From the NCBI RefSeq assembly GCF_042650885.1, contig NZ_JBHSBU010000001.1, positions 4,092,001-4,156,000 of the forward strand: a stretch of 64,000 nucleotides of DNA, written 5' to 3'. Each line of letters opens with the position of its first letter. Positions within the stretch are counted from its first letter, which is position 1. Below are positions 44,125 through 52,019 of the stretch, piece after piece. Origin of the DNA: Chitinimonas_A lacunae (GTDB lineage: Bacteria > Pseudomonadota > Gammaproteobacteria > Burkholderiales > Chitinimonadaceae). The notes below the pieces were generated by a model. That model was not told where the DNA came from, searched no databases, and saw nothing but the letters and a program-made list of their open reading frames with translations. The position numbers and the translations under genes are program-made.

Positions 44125-44886
44125 TTAGCGGAACTGCTGCACTTGCTTCTTGTATTCGGCCGATTCGCGCACCTGGGCCACCGTATCCCACACCTGGCGG
44201 GCAAAGTCGGGGTGCTTGGCCACGAATTGTTTCGACAGCATCAGGAAGTAGGGTTTTTCCGACAACGGTGGCGAAACCTTCTCGACCTTGTCGCGGAATT
44301 CGGTTGAGCCGGCGATGGTGTTGTCGGCTTCCTGGGTCTGGAGCGCGACGGCGCTGACCCGGCCGGCCAGCAGCTTTTTCAGATTGTCGTCGGCGCTGCG
44401 GGCGCCGTCGTCCACTTTGACGCCCATGCCCTTCAACTGCTCGACCACCGAAAAGCCGAGCTGGGCGCCGACCGAGCCGTCGGCCTTGAGCGTCTTGCCA
44501 TCCCAGTCGAGCTTGCTGCCTTTGAGTTTGTACAGGGTATAGCTCTCGTCGAGCATCCGTTTACTGGTGTCAGGCTTGTCGCCCTGCATCGGATAGAGGC
44601 CGAATTCAAGCCGGTCGGCCTTGAAGCTCGATTTGAAGGCACCGTCAACGGTGCCGTTCTTCAGTTCGTCCAGACAGCGCTTCCAGGGCAGCGCCGCCAG
44701 CTCGACCTTGGTGCCGAGCTGCTTCTCGACCTGTTTCATCATGATCAGGTTGAGACCGGGACGGTCGGCCACCAGCCAGGGATAAGATTCGTTGTTCTCA
44801 TGACAGAACTTGACGCTGGCGGGTTTGTCTGCGGCGTTGACTAAGCTGATCGACAGCAGCAGAGAGAAGGCGATAACTGGGCGCAT
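44125..44886 (-). CDS. periplasmic substrate-binding protein (amino-acid-binding-like, PBP2 fold)
   Basis: 253 aa with a signal peptide (cleavage near VNA-ADKP at 18). SVKFCHENNESYPWLV, then GLNLIMMKQVEKQLGTKVELAALPWKRCLDELKNGTVDGAF, is the pattern of SBP_bac_3 family proteins that sense or bind amino acids. There is no ABC permease nearby, so it may serve a remote importer or a sensor. The C-terminal 'SEKPYFLMLSKQFVAKHP' fits the fold. It is monocistronic. The ligand cannot be told. Confidence 0.82.
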   Translation of the reverse strand: MRPVIAFSLLLSISLVNAADKPASVKFCHENNESYPWLVADRPGLNLIMMKQVEKQLGTKVELAALPWKRCLDELKNGTVDGAFKSSFKADRLEFGLYPMQGDKPDTSKRMLDESYTLYKLKGSKLDWDGKTLKADGSVGAQLGFSVVEQLKGMGVKVDDGARSADDNLKKLLAGRVSAVALQTQEADNTIAGSTEFRDKVEKVSPPLSEKPYFLMLSKQFVAKHPDFARQVWDTVAQVRESAEYKKQVQQFR

Positions 44887-45026
44887 AAGCGTCTCCTGGT
44901 TCGTATTGTTACGAAGTGCGATCCTGCGTTTTCCAGCTTAGCTGGCCTGTTCCGATTGTCATGCCATTTCTGCGTCGGGCTGCTGGCCGGTCATGCTAAA
45001 ATCCGCGCCCCATCAGGATCTTAGCC

Positions 45027-47030
45027 ATGCTCCACACCCTCAATCCGCCGCAGCAGGCTGCGGTGCGCCATCTTGACGGCCCATTGCTGGTCTTGGCGGG
45101 CGCCGGTTCGGGCAAGACCCGTGTGATCACCCAGAAGATCGCCTATCTGATCGAGCGGGCCGGCTACGAGGCGCGCCATATCGCCGCCATCACCTTTACC
45201 AATAAGGCCGCCCGCGAAATGCAGGAACGGGTGGCCGGACTGCTCGACGCCCAGCGCACCCGCGGCCTGACCGTCTCGACCTTCCACTCGCTGGGTCTAC
45301 AGATCGTGCGCCACGAGGCTAAGGCGCTGGGCTATAAGCCGCGCTTCTCGATCCTCGATAGCGCCGACGCCTATAAGATCGTGTCCGATATCCTGGCCAC
45401 CACCGACAAGGAGGAGATCAGAAAGACGCTCGGCCTGATCTCGCGTCTGAAAAACGACTTTGTCGGCCCCGAACAGGCGCTGCTCAACGCCGGCAGCGAC
45501 GGCGAACTGCGCCTGGCGCGGATCTATCGGCAATACCAGGACACGCTGTTTGCCTACCAGGCCGTCGACTTCGACGATCTGATCCGCCTGCCGGTGGAGC
45601 TGTTCGAGCGCGACGGCGAATTGCTGACCAAATGGCAGATGCGGCTGCGCTATCTGTTGATCGACGAATACCAGGACACCAATACCTGCCAGTACCGGCT
45701 GGTGCGCCAGCTGACCGGCTTTCGCGGTCTCTTCACTGCGGTGGGCGACGACGATCAGTCGATCTACGCCTGGCGGGGCGCCAATGTGGACAATCTGCGC
45801 CTGCTGCAACAGGACTTCCCGCGGCTGGAAATCATCAAGCTGGAACAGAACTACCGCTCGACCGCCCGCATCCTCAAGGCGGCCAATGCCGTGATCGCCA
45901 ACAATCCCAAGCTGTTCGACAAGCAGTTATGGTCGGAGCTGGGCGTGGGCGACCCGATCCAGGTGGTGGAGACCCGCGATGAGGAGCACGAGGCCGAAAC
46001 GGTCGCCATGCGGCTGCTGGCGCATAAATTCGAATGCCGCACCCGCTTTGCCGATTACGCCATCCTCTATCGCGGCAACCACCAGGCACGGGTGATCGAG
46101 CAGCAATTGCGCAACCACAAGATTCCCTACCAGATCTCGGGCGGCCAATCGTTCTTCGACAAGGTCGAGATCAAGGATGTGATGGCCTATCTGCGCCTGA
46201 TCGCCAACGAAGACGACGATCCAGCCTTTATCCGCGCCATCACCACGCCTAAGCGCGGCATCGGCAACGTCACGCTGGAAAAGCTGGGGGCACTGGCGGC
46301 TGAGCGTCAGCTCAGCCTGTTTGCCGCGCTGCGGCTGCCAAGCTGCGAGCAGGCGCTGCCGGCGGCCCAGTTCGAGGCACTTCGTACTTTCCAGGGTTTT
46401 ATCGAACGGATGCAGGGCCGTGCCGGCCGTGAACCGGCCGGCGCGCTGCTGAAGGAGATTCTTGACGCGATCAGCTACGAGACCTGGCTCTACGACAGCG
46501 ACGAGCAGCGCCCGGCCGAGACGCGCTGGAAGAACGTGCTCGAACTGGTCGCCTGGTTTGACCGCAAGCACGAGGAAGAGGGCAGCAGTCTGATCGAGAT
46601 GACCCAGAAGATCGCCCTGATCACCTTGCTCGAAGGCCGTTCCGAAGAAGAGGTCGACGTGGTGCGGCTGTCCACGCTGCACGCTTCCAAGGGGCTGGAA
46701 TACGGCCATGTATTTCTGATCGGTTGCGAAGAGGGCATCCTGCCGCACCAGCAATCGATCGATACCAATATGGTCGAGGAGGAGCGCCGCCTGATGTATG
46801 TGGGCATCACCCGCGCCCAACGCAGCCTGACCATCAGCTATTGCGCCAAACGCAAACGGGCCGGCGAATGGCAGGTGGTGGAACCGAGCCGCTTTCTGCG
46901 CGAACTGCCAAGCGATGAGATTCGTATCAGCGGCCGACTGGCTGCCGGCCGGAAAGAGCAGGTCAGCAAGGAAGAGGGACGGGCCAAACTGGCCAATCTG
47001 CTGGCTGGATTGGGGCCTAAACCGGGGTAA
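45027..47030 (+). CDS. rep: ATP-dependent DNA helicase Rep
   Basis: 667 aa superfamily 1A 3'-5' helicase. Walker A AGAGSGKT near 30, motif Ia TFTNKAAREM, DEYQDTN (motif II), GDDDQSIYAWRGA (motif III), EQNYRS (IV), LSTLHASKGLEYGHVF (V) and YVGITRAQ (VI) are intact. The order and spacing fit Rep more than UvrD: the N-terminus MLHTLNPPQQAAVRHLDGP is Rep-like and the C-terminus lacks the long UvrD tail. It removes proteins from DNA ahead of replication forks. It stands alone. Confidence 0.93.
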   Translation: MLHTLNPPQQAAVRHLDGPLLVLAGAGSGKTRVITQKIAYLIERAGYEARHIAAITFTNKAAREMQERVAGLLDAQRTRGLTVSTFHSLGLQIVRHEAKALGYKPRFSILDSADAYKIVSDILATTDKEEIRKTLGLISRLKNDFVGPEQALLNAGSDGELRLARIYRQYQDTLFAYQAVDFDDLIRLPVELFERDGELLTKWQMRLRYLLIDEYQDTNTCQYRLVRQLTGFRGLFTAVGDDDQSIYAWRGANVDNLRLLQQDFPRLEIIKLEQNYRSTARILKAANAVIANNPKLFDKQLWSELGVGDPIQVVETRDEEHEAETVAMRLLAHKFECRTRFADYAILYRGNHQARVIEQQLRNHKIPYQISGGQSFFDKVEIKDVMAYLRLIANEDDDPAFIRAITTPKRGIGNVTLEKLGALAAERQLSLFAALRLPSCEQALPAAQFEALRTFQGFIERMQGRAGREPAGALLKEILDAISYETWLYDSDEQRPAETRWKNVLELVAWFDRKHEEEGSSLIEMTQKIALITLLEGRSEEEVDVVRLSTLHASKGLEYGHVFLIGCEEGILPHQQSIDTNMVEEERRLMYVGITRAQRSLTISYCAKRKRAGEWQVVEPSRFLRELPSDEIRISGRLAAGRKEQVSKEEGRAKLANLLAGLGPKPG

Positions 47031-47035
47031 GAGGC

Positions 47036-47098
47036 TGATGTAAACTTATCTGCAAAATTTTTGCTAGATAAGGAGCGGACTGTAGAAGAAATATAACA
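47036..47098 (-). repeat. R1 intergenic element, copy k
   Basis: On the minus strand: TGTTATATTT at columns 1-10, CCGC at 21-24, TCTAGC at 31-36, ATTTTGCAGATA at about 41-52. It aligns without gaps with copy b. Unlike most copies it is antisense to the gene before it (rep). Confidence 0.6.
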
Positions 47099-47278
47099 AT
47101 ATGTATTGAGCTGCTGAGGGCGTCCGATGCGATTGTCGGTGGAGATGGCAAGCTGTGGTGGATACAATTGCGCGGGAGGCTGCAAAAATTTCCGCGGTGG
47201 GCTTGGGGGCAAGTCCTTGAAATAACGGCGATCGTCGGCGAAAAACGGCTGAAGTGCGAAAAAATTTACAAAAAGTGC

Positions 47279-47307
47279 TTGCACGAGCCTGAAGGCATCC
47301 CTATACT
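47279..47307 (+). promoter_or_regulatory. sigma-70 promoter of tRNA-Val
   Basis: TTGCAC (47279-47284), 17-bp spacer, TATACT (47302-47307); the tRNA starts 45 bp later. Confidence 0.75.
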
Positions 47308-47352
47308 GCGCATCTCTTCTGCAAACGCAGCAACACCGCGAAGCAGAAAAAC

Positions 47353-47429
47353 AGGCGCGTAGCTCAGCTGGTTAGAGCACCACCTTGACATGGTGGGGGT
47401 CGTTGGTTCGAGTCCAATCGCGCCTACCA
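47353..47429 (+). tRNA. tRNA-Val (GAC)
   Basis: 77 nt. Acceptor AGGCGCG / CGCGCCT, anticodon stem CCACC/GGTGG, loop TTGACAT with anticodon GAC (reads GUC/GUU), T-arm GGTTCGAGTCC, and an encoded CCA end. Confidence 0.95.
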
Positions 47430-47522
47430 AACATAGGGATAAACAATCATGTTCCAAATCCGAACTACCACTACCGGCTTCAACGGACAGTGAGTCGGCT
47501 TTAGAAAAAATCGGTTTATTCG

Positions 47523-47555
47523 AAAAAAAGTGCGGCTCAGCCGCACTTTTTTTTT
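47523..47555. terminator. intrinsic terminator between tRNA-Val and thrS
   Basis: 14-bp stem AAAAAAAGTGCGGC / GCCGCACTTTTTTT with loop TCA, then more T. It ends the tRNA transcript. Confidence 0.88.
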
Positions 47556-47611
47556 GGCCGTGCGGCGCCGCAACCCGTGCACATCATCAGGTTCAGAAAG
47601 GCGGAATCGAA

Positions 47612-49516
47612 ATGCCCATCGTCACCTTGCCCGACGGCTCCCAACGCAGCTTCGATCAACCCGTCCGCGTCGCCGACGTGGCCCAGAGTATCGGCGCCGG
47701 CCTTGCCCGCGCCGCGCTGGCAGGCAAGGTGGACGGCCGGTTGGTCGATACTTCGTTTGTGATCGACCGCGACGTCCAGCTCGCCATCGTGACCGAACGC
47801 GATGCCGATGGCCTCGATATCATCCGCCACTCCACCGCCCACTTGCTCGCTTACGCGGTCAAGGAGCTGTTCCCGGACGCCCAGGTCACGATCGGTCCGG
47901 TGATCGAAAACGGCTTTTACTACGACTTCAGCTACAAGCGCCCGTTTACGCCCGAAGACCTCGAAGCGATCGAAAAGAAGATGGCCGAGATCGCCAAGCG
48001 CGATCTGCCGGTCGAGCGCTACGAACTGCCGCGCGACGAGGCGATTGCCTACTTCAAGAGCATCGGCGAGCACTACAAGGCCGAGATCATCGAGAGCATT
48101 CCGCAAGGCGAAGTGCTGTCGCTGTACCGCGAGGGTGACTTCACCGATCTGTGCCGTGGCCCGCATGTGCCGTCCACGGGCAAGCTCAAGGTCTTCAAGC
48201 TGATGAAGCTCGCGGGCGCCTACTGGCGCGGCGACAGCCGCAACGAGATGCTGCAACGCGTCTACGGCACGGCCTGGACCAAGAAAGAAGACCTCGACCA
48301 GTACCTGCATATGCTCGAAGAAGCCGAGAAGCGCGACCATCGTCGCCTCGGCAAGCAGCTTGATCTGTTCCACCTGCAAGATGAAGCGCCCGGTATGGTG
48401 TTCTGGCATCCCAAGGGCTGGCGGCTGTGGCAGGCGGTCGAGCAGTATATGCGTCGTCGTCTCGACCAGGCCGGCTACCAGGAAATCCGCACGCCGATGG
48501 TGATGGACAAGGTGCTGTGGGAGAAATCCGGCCACTGGGACAACTATCGCGAAAACATGTTTGTCACCGAGTCGGAAAAGCGCGACTACGCCGTGAAGCC
48601 GATGAACTGCCCGGGCCATGTCCAGGTGTTCAACAGTGGTCTGCGTTCCTACCGCGACCTGCCGATGCGCCTGGCCGAGTTCGGCGCCTGCCATCGCAAC
48701 GAGCCGTCCGGCGCGCTGCACGGCATCATGCGGGTGCGTGGCTTTGTGCAGGACGATGCCCATATCTTCTGTACCGAAGACCAGGTGGTCGAAGAAGCGC
48801 GGGTATTCAACGAACTGACCATGTCGGTCTACAAGGACTTCGGCTTTGAGGATGTCTCGGTCAAGCTGAGCCTGCGGCCGGAGAAGCGGGCCGGCTCCGA
48901 CGAGGTGTGGGACAAGGCTGAAGCCGGTCTGCGCAGTGCACTGCATGCCTGCGGCATCGAATGGGAAGAGCTGCCTGGTGAGGGGGCCTTCTATGGTCCC
49001 AAGGTCGAATACCATATCAAGGACGCGCTCGGCCGCTCCTGGCAGTGCGGCACCTTGCAGCTCGACTTTGTGCTGCCCGAGCGGCTGAATGCCGAATATG
49101 TGGCCGACGACAACGGCCGGCATCGCCCGGTAATGTTGCACAGAGCGATTCTGGGTTCGCTCGAGCGCTTCCTGGGCATCCTGATCGAGAACCACGCCGG
49201 TGCCTTCCCGCTGTGGCTGGCGCCCGTGCAGGCAGTGGTGATGAGCATCAGTGAACATCAGGCCGATTACGCCGCCCAAGTGACCGCCAGCCTGCGTGAG
49301 GCAGGCTTCCGCGTCGAAGCGGACTTGAGAAGCGACAAAATTGGCTATAAAATCCGCGAACATAGCCTGCAAAAGCTGCCTTATCAGATCGTAGTTGGCG
49401 ATAAGGAAAAAGCAGGTGAATTGGTTGCCGTGCGTTCTCGCGGTGGTGAAGACCTGGGACAGATGACCGTGCAAGCGCTGATCGAGCGCTGGCGCAGCGA
49501 ACTCCCCAGCGTTTAA
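47612..49516 (+). CDS. thrS: threonyl-tRNA synthetase
   Basis: 634 aa class II aminoacyl-tRNA synthetase. N-terminal TGS domain (PIVTLPDGSQRSF), editing domain near 65-240 with the HSTAHLLAYAV zinc site, catalytic domain with class II motif 1, motif 2 (MRLAEFGACHRNEPSGALHGIMRVRGFVQDDAHIFC) and motif 3 (PVMLHRAILGSLERFLGILIE), and a C-terminal anticodon domain. The metal ligand is in the CPGH motif. The start at ATG 47612 is 58 nt after the tRNA-Val terminator; no thrS translational operator resembling the E. coli tRNA-like one was seen. It opens the thrS-infC-rpmI-rplT-pheST-ihfA cluster. Confidence 0.97.
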   Translation: MPIVTLPDGSQRSFDQPVRVADVAQSIGAGLARAALAGKVDGRLVDTSFVIDRDVQLAIVTERDADGLDIIRHSTAHLLAYAVKELFPDAQVTIGPVIENGFYYDFSYKRPFTPEDLEAIEKKMAEIAKRDLPVERYELPRDEAIAYFKSIGEHYKAEIIESIPQGEVLSLYREGDFTDLCRGPHVPSTGKLKVFKLMKLAGAYWRGDSRNEMLQRVYGTAWTKKEDLDQYLHMLEEAEKRDHRRLGKQLDLFHLQDEAPGMVFWHPKGWRLWQAVEQYMRRRLDQAGYQEIRTPMVMDKVLWEKSGHWDNYRENMFVTESEKRDYAVKPMNCPGHVQVFNSGLRSYRDLPMRLAEFGACHRNEPSGALHGIMRVRGFVQDDAHIFCTEDQVVEEARVFNELTMSVYKDFGFEDVSVKLSLRPEKRAGSDEVWDKAEAGLRSALHACGIEWEELPGEGAFYGPKVEYHIKDALGRSWQCGTLQLDFVLPERLNAEYVADDNGRHRPVMLHRAILGSLERFLGILIENHAGAFPLWLAPVQAVVMSISEHQADYAAQVTASLREAGFRVEADLRSDKIGYKIREHSLQKLPYQIVVGDKEKAGELVAVRSRGGEDLGQMTVQALIERWRSELPSV

Positions 49517-49520
49517 AGCC

Positions 49521-49542
49521 GACAGCCTCACAAGAGGCTGTC
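49521..49542 (+). other. hairpin between thrS and infC
   Basis: 9-bp perfect stem GACAGCCTC/GAGGCTGTC with loop ACAA. It has no T-run and is a likely processing or stability element. Confidence 0.55.
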
Positions 49543-49592
49543 TTACGTTCAGAGACGCGCGGTTTTCGTTTTTCTCTTGGGGAGTAAAAGCT

Positions 49593-50114
49593 ATCGCTCA
49601 GGAAAAAGAGCCACGGATCAACGGCGAGATTACTGCTCGCGAAATCCGTCTGGTTGGCGATGAAGGTGAGCAACTTGGCATCGTGACATTGGGCCAAGCC
49701 ATGGCCATGGCAGAGGAACGCGAGGTCGATCTGGTTGAGATCGCGCCCAACGCGCAGCCGCCTGTGTGCCGCCTGATGGACTACGGCAAGTTCAAGTACC
49801 GCGAGAGCAAGAAGCGCCATGAGGCCAAGCTCAAGCAGAAGCAAATCCAGGTCAAGGAAGTCAAACTCCGTCCGGGTACTGACGAGAATGACTATCAGGT
49901 CAAATTGAAGAACCTGATCCGTTTCCTGACGGAAGGCGACAAGGCAAAGGTGACCCTGCGCTTCCGTGGCCGTGAAATGGCCCACCAGGAAATCGGTTTG
50001 GCCCAGCTCAAGCGTATCGAGGCCGACCTGGCCGAGCTTGCCGTCGTCGAGCAGTTCCCCAAGCTCGAAGGTCGCCAGATGATTATGATGCTGGCGCCAA
50101 AGAAAAAAGTGTAA
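49593..50114 (+). CDS. infC: translation initiation factor IF-3 (ATC start)
   Basis: 173 aa. The frame IAQEKEPRINGEITAREIRLVG fits the IF-3 N-terminus exactly if translation starts at ATC 49593, eight bases after GGGGAG. There is no in-frame ATG until the middle of the N-domain. Rare start codons (ATT or ATC) on infC let IF-3 limit its own synthesis. Domains: N-terminal 1-75, linker helix KYRESKKRHEAKLKQKQ, C-terminal 85-173. It is 76 bp after thrS. Confidence 0.96.
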   Translation: MAQEKEPRINGEITAREIRLVGDEGEQLGIVTLGQAMAMAEEREVDLVEIAPNAQPPVCRLMDYGKFKYRESKKRHEAKLKQKQIQVKEVKLRPGTDENDYQVKLKNLIRFLTEGDKAKVTLRFRGREMAHQEIGLAQLKRIEADLAELAVVEQFPKLEGRQMIMMLAPKKKV

Positions 50115-50243
50115 GCGGTTTCCGACTTCGGTCGAACGGGTGGCGGCAGGCCCGGATTTTCCTGCCGTAAAAGCGTGGCGTTGGGCATTAAGCGTGCGAA
50201 AGCACCACCCAAGGCCGGATATAACTCATAGGAGTTGTTCGTC
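50115..50243 (+). promoter_or_regulatory. structured leader of rpmI-rplT
   Basis: A GGCAGG/CCTGCC hairpin, then nested TTGGG/CCCAA enclosing GTGC-GAAA-GCAC (50181-50212), lie just before rpmI. In E. coli, L20 represses rpmI-rplT through a leader; a similar role is inferred. Confidence 0.4.
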
Positions 50244-50444
50244 ATGCCGAAGATGAAAACCAAGAGCGGCGCCGCCAAGCGCCTGAAGGTGTTGGGCGGT
50301 GGCGGCGTTAAGCGTTCCAAAGCGTTCAAGCGCCACATCCTGACCAAGAAGACCACCAAGAACAAGCGCCAGCTTCGTGGCACCACCATGGTCCATCCGA
50401 CCAATATGGTGTCTGTCCGCGCCATGCTGCCGTATTCCGCCTGA
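50244..50444 (+). CDS. rpmI: 50S ribosomal protein L35
   Basis: 66 aa, complete: begins MPKMKTKSGAAKRLKV and ends near RAMLPYSA. Highly basic. RBS AGGAG. Canonical infC-rpmI-rplT order. Confidence 0.97.
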   Translation: MPKMKTKSGAAKRLKVLGGGGVKRSKAFKRHILTKKTTKNKRQLRGTTMVHPTNMVSVRAMLPYSA

Positions 50445-50465
50445 TCTTCTTAGAAGGATGTAACC

Positions 50466-50825
50466 ATGCCTCGCGTCAAACGTGGTGTAACTGCCCGCGC
50501 CCGTCATAAAAAAGTCCTGGCTCTGGCTAAGGGTTATCGCGGCCGTCGTAAGAATGTCTATCGCATCGCCAAGCAAGCGGTGATGAAGGCCGGTCAATAT
50601 GCTTACCGTGACCGTCGTCAACGTAAGCGTCAGTTCCGTACCCTGTGGATTGCCCGTATCAACGCCGCCGCGCGTGAACTGGGCCTGTCCTACAGCAAGT
50701 TCATGAACGGCGTGAAGCGCGCTGCGATCGAGATCGATCGTAAGGTTCTGGCTGATCTGGCCGTGTTCGACAAGCCGGCTTTTGCCCGCATCGTCGAGCA
50801 AGCTAAGGCTAGCCTCGCGGCCTAA
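50466..50825 (+). CDS. rplT: 50S ribosomal protein L20
   Basis: 119 aa. MPRVKRGVTARARHKKVL and YRDRRQRKRQFRTLWIARINAA are diagnostic. It binds 23S rRNA early in assembly and is the likely autoregulator of the leader upstream. A terminator follows at 50841. Confidence 0.98.
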   Translation: MPRVKRGVTARARHKKVLALAKGYRGRRKNVYRIAKQAVMKAGQYAYRDRRQRKRQFRTLWIARINAAARELGLSYSKFMNGVKRAAIEIDRKVLADLAVFDKPAFARIVEQAKASLAA

Positions 50826-50840
50826 GCGACCGGAAGGTGG

Positions 50841-50869
50841 AAAAGGGAGGCGCAAGCCTCCCTTTTTTT
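50841..50869 (+). terminator. intrinsic terminator after rplT
   Basis: Stem GGGAGGC / GCCTCCC with loop GCAA, flanked by A and T runs. It partially separates rplT from pheS. Confidence 0.88.
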
Positions 50870-50906
50870 GTCTACGGAATGATCCGATCTATCTGCCAGC
50901 GGCGGG

Positions 50907-50949
50907 GCGCTCGCCCTGGGGTTTGCCCCTCAGACCCCAGCGCCAGCGC
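50907..50949 (+). promoter_or_regulatory. hairpin in the pheS leader
   Basis: CTGGGGT (50916-50922) pairs with ACCCCAG (50934-50940) inside an outer GCGCT/AGCGC helix, ending seven bases before the pheS ribosome-binding site. There is no T-run. It might influence pheS translation; there is no leader peptide rich in Phe that I can see. Confidence 0.4.
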
Positions 50950-50969
50950 ATTACAGGAGCGTAAGCACC

Positions 50970-51953
50970 ATGAGCAATGTCCAGGCCATCCTCGACGAGG
51001 GTATCGCCCTTCTGAACTCGACCCATGACCCGGTCGAACTCGAGAACGTCAAGGCGCGTTACCTCGGCAAACAGGGCGCTTTGTCCGAATTGCTGAAGCA
51101 ATTGGCTACCCTGCCGCCCGAACAGAAGCGCGAACACGGCGCTGTGATCAACCAGGCCAAACAGGCTTTCGAAGCGGCCCTGCACAGCCGGCGCGAAGCC
51201 GTGGCGGCCGAGAAGCTGGCCCGTCAACTGGCGGCCGAAGCGCTCGACGTCACCCTGCCGGGGCGTGGTCAAGGTGGCGGTGGTCTGCATCCGGTCACGC
51301 TGACCCAGGAGCGGATGGTCGCCCTGTTTCAATCGATGGGTTTCGATGTGGCCGATGGCCCGGAAATCGAAACCGACTGGTATAACTTCGAAGCGCTCAA
51401 TTTCACGCCCGACCATCCGGCCCGGGCCATGCAGGACACCTTCTATGTCGAAGGCGGTCGCCTGCTGCGCACCCATACCAGTCCGATCCAGATCCGTTAC
51501 ATGCTGGATAACCCCCCTCCGATCAAGATCGTATCGCCCGGCCGTGTCTATCGGGTCGATTCCGATGCGACCCATTCGCCGATGTTCCACCAGATGGAAG
51601 GCGTATGGGTGGCAGAAAACATCAGTTTCGCTGACCTTAAATCCACGTTGATCGACTTCCTGCGGCGCTTTTTTGACCGCGAGGATCTACAGGTCCGTTT
51701 CCGTCCTTCATTCTTCCCCTTTACCGAGCCGTCGGCCGAAGTCGATGTGCTGGGCGAGCGCGGTTGGCTGGAAGTCGGCGGCTGCGGCGTGGTCCATCCC
51801 AATGTGTTGAGGAATGTCGGCATCGACCCGGAAACCCATTCCGGCTTTGCCTTTGGCGTCGGTATCGATCGCTTCGCCATGCTGTATTACGGCGTCAACG
51901 ATCTGCGTCTGTTCTTCGACAACGATCTCGCTTTCCTGCGCCAGTTCCGCTGA
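50970..51953 (+). CDS. pheS: phenylalanyl-tRNA synthetase alpha subunit
   Basis: 327 aa catalytic subunit. The N-terminal coiled coil (about 1-95) is followed by the class II catalytic core: motif 2 (GRVYRVDSDATHSPMFHQMEGVWV), Phe-binding FRPSFFPFTEPSAEVDV, and motif 3 (FGVGIDRFAMLYYGVNDLRLF). Together with PheT it forms an alpha2-beta2 enzyme. ATG 50970 has AGGAG. 66 bp to pheT. Confidence 0.97.
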   Translation: MSNVQAILDEGIALLNSTHDPVELENVKARYLGKQGALSELLKQLATLPPEQKREHGAVINQAKQAFEAALHSRREAVAAEKLARQLAAEALDVTLPGRGQGGGGLHPVTLTQERMVALFQSMGFDVADGPEIETDWYNFEALNFTPDHPARAMQDTFYVEGGRLLRTHTSPIQIRYMLDNPPPIKIVSPGRVYRVDSDATHSPMFHQMEGVWVAENISFADLKSTLIDFLRRFFDREDLQVRFRPSFFPFTEPSAEVDVLGERGWLEVGGCGVVHPNVLRNVGIDPETHSGFAFGVGIDRFAMLYYGVNDLRLFFDNDLAFLRQFR

Positions 51954-52019
51954 GCCAGATTCGCACCTAATGCCCATCACGTCCGCCAATGGACGTGCCC
52001 AATCTTCGCGAGGGATTGC

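Larger units (their letters stand above)
47031..47352. other. non-coding gap before tRNA-Val
   Basis: This 322-bp gap holds R1 copy k (47036-47098) and the tRNA promoter. I see no gene in 47100-47278. Confidence 0.6.

Noticed and set aside
47430..47611. tRNA-like translational operator before thrS
   Set aside because: The leader after the terminator is only 58 nt and I could not draw an anticodon-like arm.
50870..50969. Possible Phe-attenuator leader peptide before pheS
   Set aside because: No short ORF with a run of Phe codons is visible; only a hairpin remains.
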